A DNA stretch of 8,094 nt. Origin: Dysgonamonadaceae bacterium. GTDB taxonomy: Bacteria > Bacteroidota > Bacteroidia > Bacteroidales > Azobacteroidaceae. Position 1 is the stretch's first letter. Every line of letters starts with the position of its first letter. The DNA lies in NCBI GenBank assembly GCA_031287395.1, contig JAITTA010000268.1:1-8094 (forward strand), written 5' to 3'. The position numbers and the translations under genes are program-made. A model generated the notes under the pieces. The model did no database searches. It was given only the letters and a program-made list of their open reading frames with translations, and was not told the origin of the DNA. Below are positions 7,513 through 8,094 of the stretch, piece after piece.

Positions 7513-8094
7513 TTAAAACAAGAATAAAATGATATACATGATAAATATTGCCCAAAGAAATAAACCAATGAGATATGTTTTGCTTACGAAAGTTAACGAT
7601 TTTATAAATGATTTTTTAGTATAATTAGACAAAAGTAAAGCCAATAAAATACAATAAATCAATTCAAAAATATTTAATATACTTATAGGGTATAACAACC
7701 ATTGTTCTACATTATTAGTACCAACCCATTGCAGTACGGAGAAAAGCCGAGTATTAATTTCTTGTAAAGAATTTACTTCCACAATTGAAAAATAATTTAT
7801 TTTAACGATTAACTCGAGTAAAAAAATGACATCTGCTTTGATTGCTATATTGAAACATTGACTGAATCTGAGATTTTGTTCAAAAAGAAAAACTCCGGTT
7901 ATAAGGCAAATAGCGGTATAAAATGTTCTTAATAATATTAGTAGAGGAATAATACCATAACCTATCATTTGAAAAAATCTCTGTTGTTCGATTATTTGAG
8001 TAATACGGTCAACTCCTAATATTTCTTTAAATGATTCATAATATAAAGTATCGTTGTATAGTATATAATTTGCGCAAAAAGTAAAAAAAATGAA
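7513..8094 (-). CDS. Polytopic membrane protein of unknown function, N-terminus beyond window edge
   Basis: The minus-strand frame is open from the right edge to the TAA at 7515-7513, giving 193 codons plus stop. A Met at 7968 would give 151 residues, but the 42 upstream codons also read as protein (one hydrophobic stretch, then ESFKEILGVDRITQIIEQQR), so the gene almost certainly starts outside the window. Four or five hydrophobic segments are visible after the edge segment, roughly at PLLILLRTFYTAICLITGVF, ADVIFLLELIVKI, ILNIFELIYCILLALLL and LIGLFLWAIFIMYIILFLF. There is no enzyme motif. The general layout is reminiscent of YIP1-like bacterial membrane proteins, but this is only an impression. 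It is AT-rich like its downstream partner, and its stop codon abuts that gene's ATG, so translation is probably coupled. It may be an immunity, maturation or secretion-accessory protein for the peptide handled by the exporter. Confidence 0.8.
   Translation of the reverse strand, partial: FIFFTFCANYILYNDTLYYESFKEILGVDRITQIIEQQRFFQMIGYGIIPLLILLRTFYTAICLITGVFLFEQNLRFSQCFNIAIKADVIFLLELIVKINYFSIVEVNSLQEINTRLFSVLQWVGTNNVEQWLLYPISILNIFELIYCILLALLLSNYTKKSFIKSLTFVSKTYLIGLFLWAIFIMYIILFLF

Noticed and set aside
1..8094. tRNA, rRNA, CRISPR array, transposase or integration-site signatures
   Set aside because: No cloverleaf-like sequence, regularly spaced direct repeats, transposase motifs or terminal repeats were seen on reading both strands.

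Overview
The window looks like chromosomal DNA of a Bacteroidota bacterium, most likely of the order Bacteroidales. Every gene reads on the minus strand. Candidate promoters carry the Bacteroidota -7 motif TAnnTTTG, starts lack clear Shine-Dalgarno sequences, and the gene content (M6 protease, NhaD antiporter, small lipoproteins, MltF-like lytic transglycosylase, C39 peptide exporter) fits. Genus cannot be fixed from the sequence alone.

Layout in the direction of transcription (high to low coordinates). (1) 8094-4838: a tightly packed operon of a polytopic membrane protein that starts outside the window, a membrane-anchored thioredoxin-fold protein with a CxxC motif, and a 715-residue ABC exporter with an N-terminal C39 peptidase domain. 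The genes are separated by 0 and 2 nt. (2) 4771-3377: an MltF-like lipoprotein with a solute-binding-like domain and a lytic transglycosylase domain. (3) 3292-2912: a small helical lipoprotein with its own good promoter. (4) 2812-1466: an NhaD-type Na+/H+ antiporter behind a large inverted repeat that also holds a promoter -7 motif. (5) 1435-1: a secreted M6-family metalloprotease, 30 nt after nhaD, whose C-terminus lies beyond the left edge.

The most interesting part is the right-hand operon. C39 exporters cut double-glycine leaders and export the peptide. A periplasmic thioredoxin-like partner suggests that the cargo, or a partner protein, has disulfides. No precursor peptide, HlyD-type adaptor or modifying enzyme is visible, so these would have to lie upstream beyond position 8094 or elsewhere. 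Base composition drops sharply at the start of the exporter: the two upstream genes are very AT-rich (about 22% G+C in sampled 60-base stretches), while the exporter samples at 45-58%. This suggests a mosaic operon. The other genes look like ordinary Bacteroidales housekeeping or envelope genes. Both genes at the window edges are partial. No RNA gene, insertion sequence or CRISPR array was seen, and there is no gene-free stretch over 300 bases.
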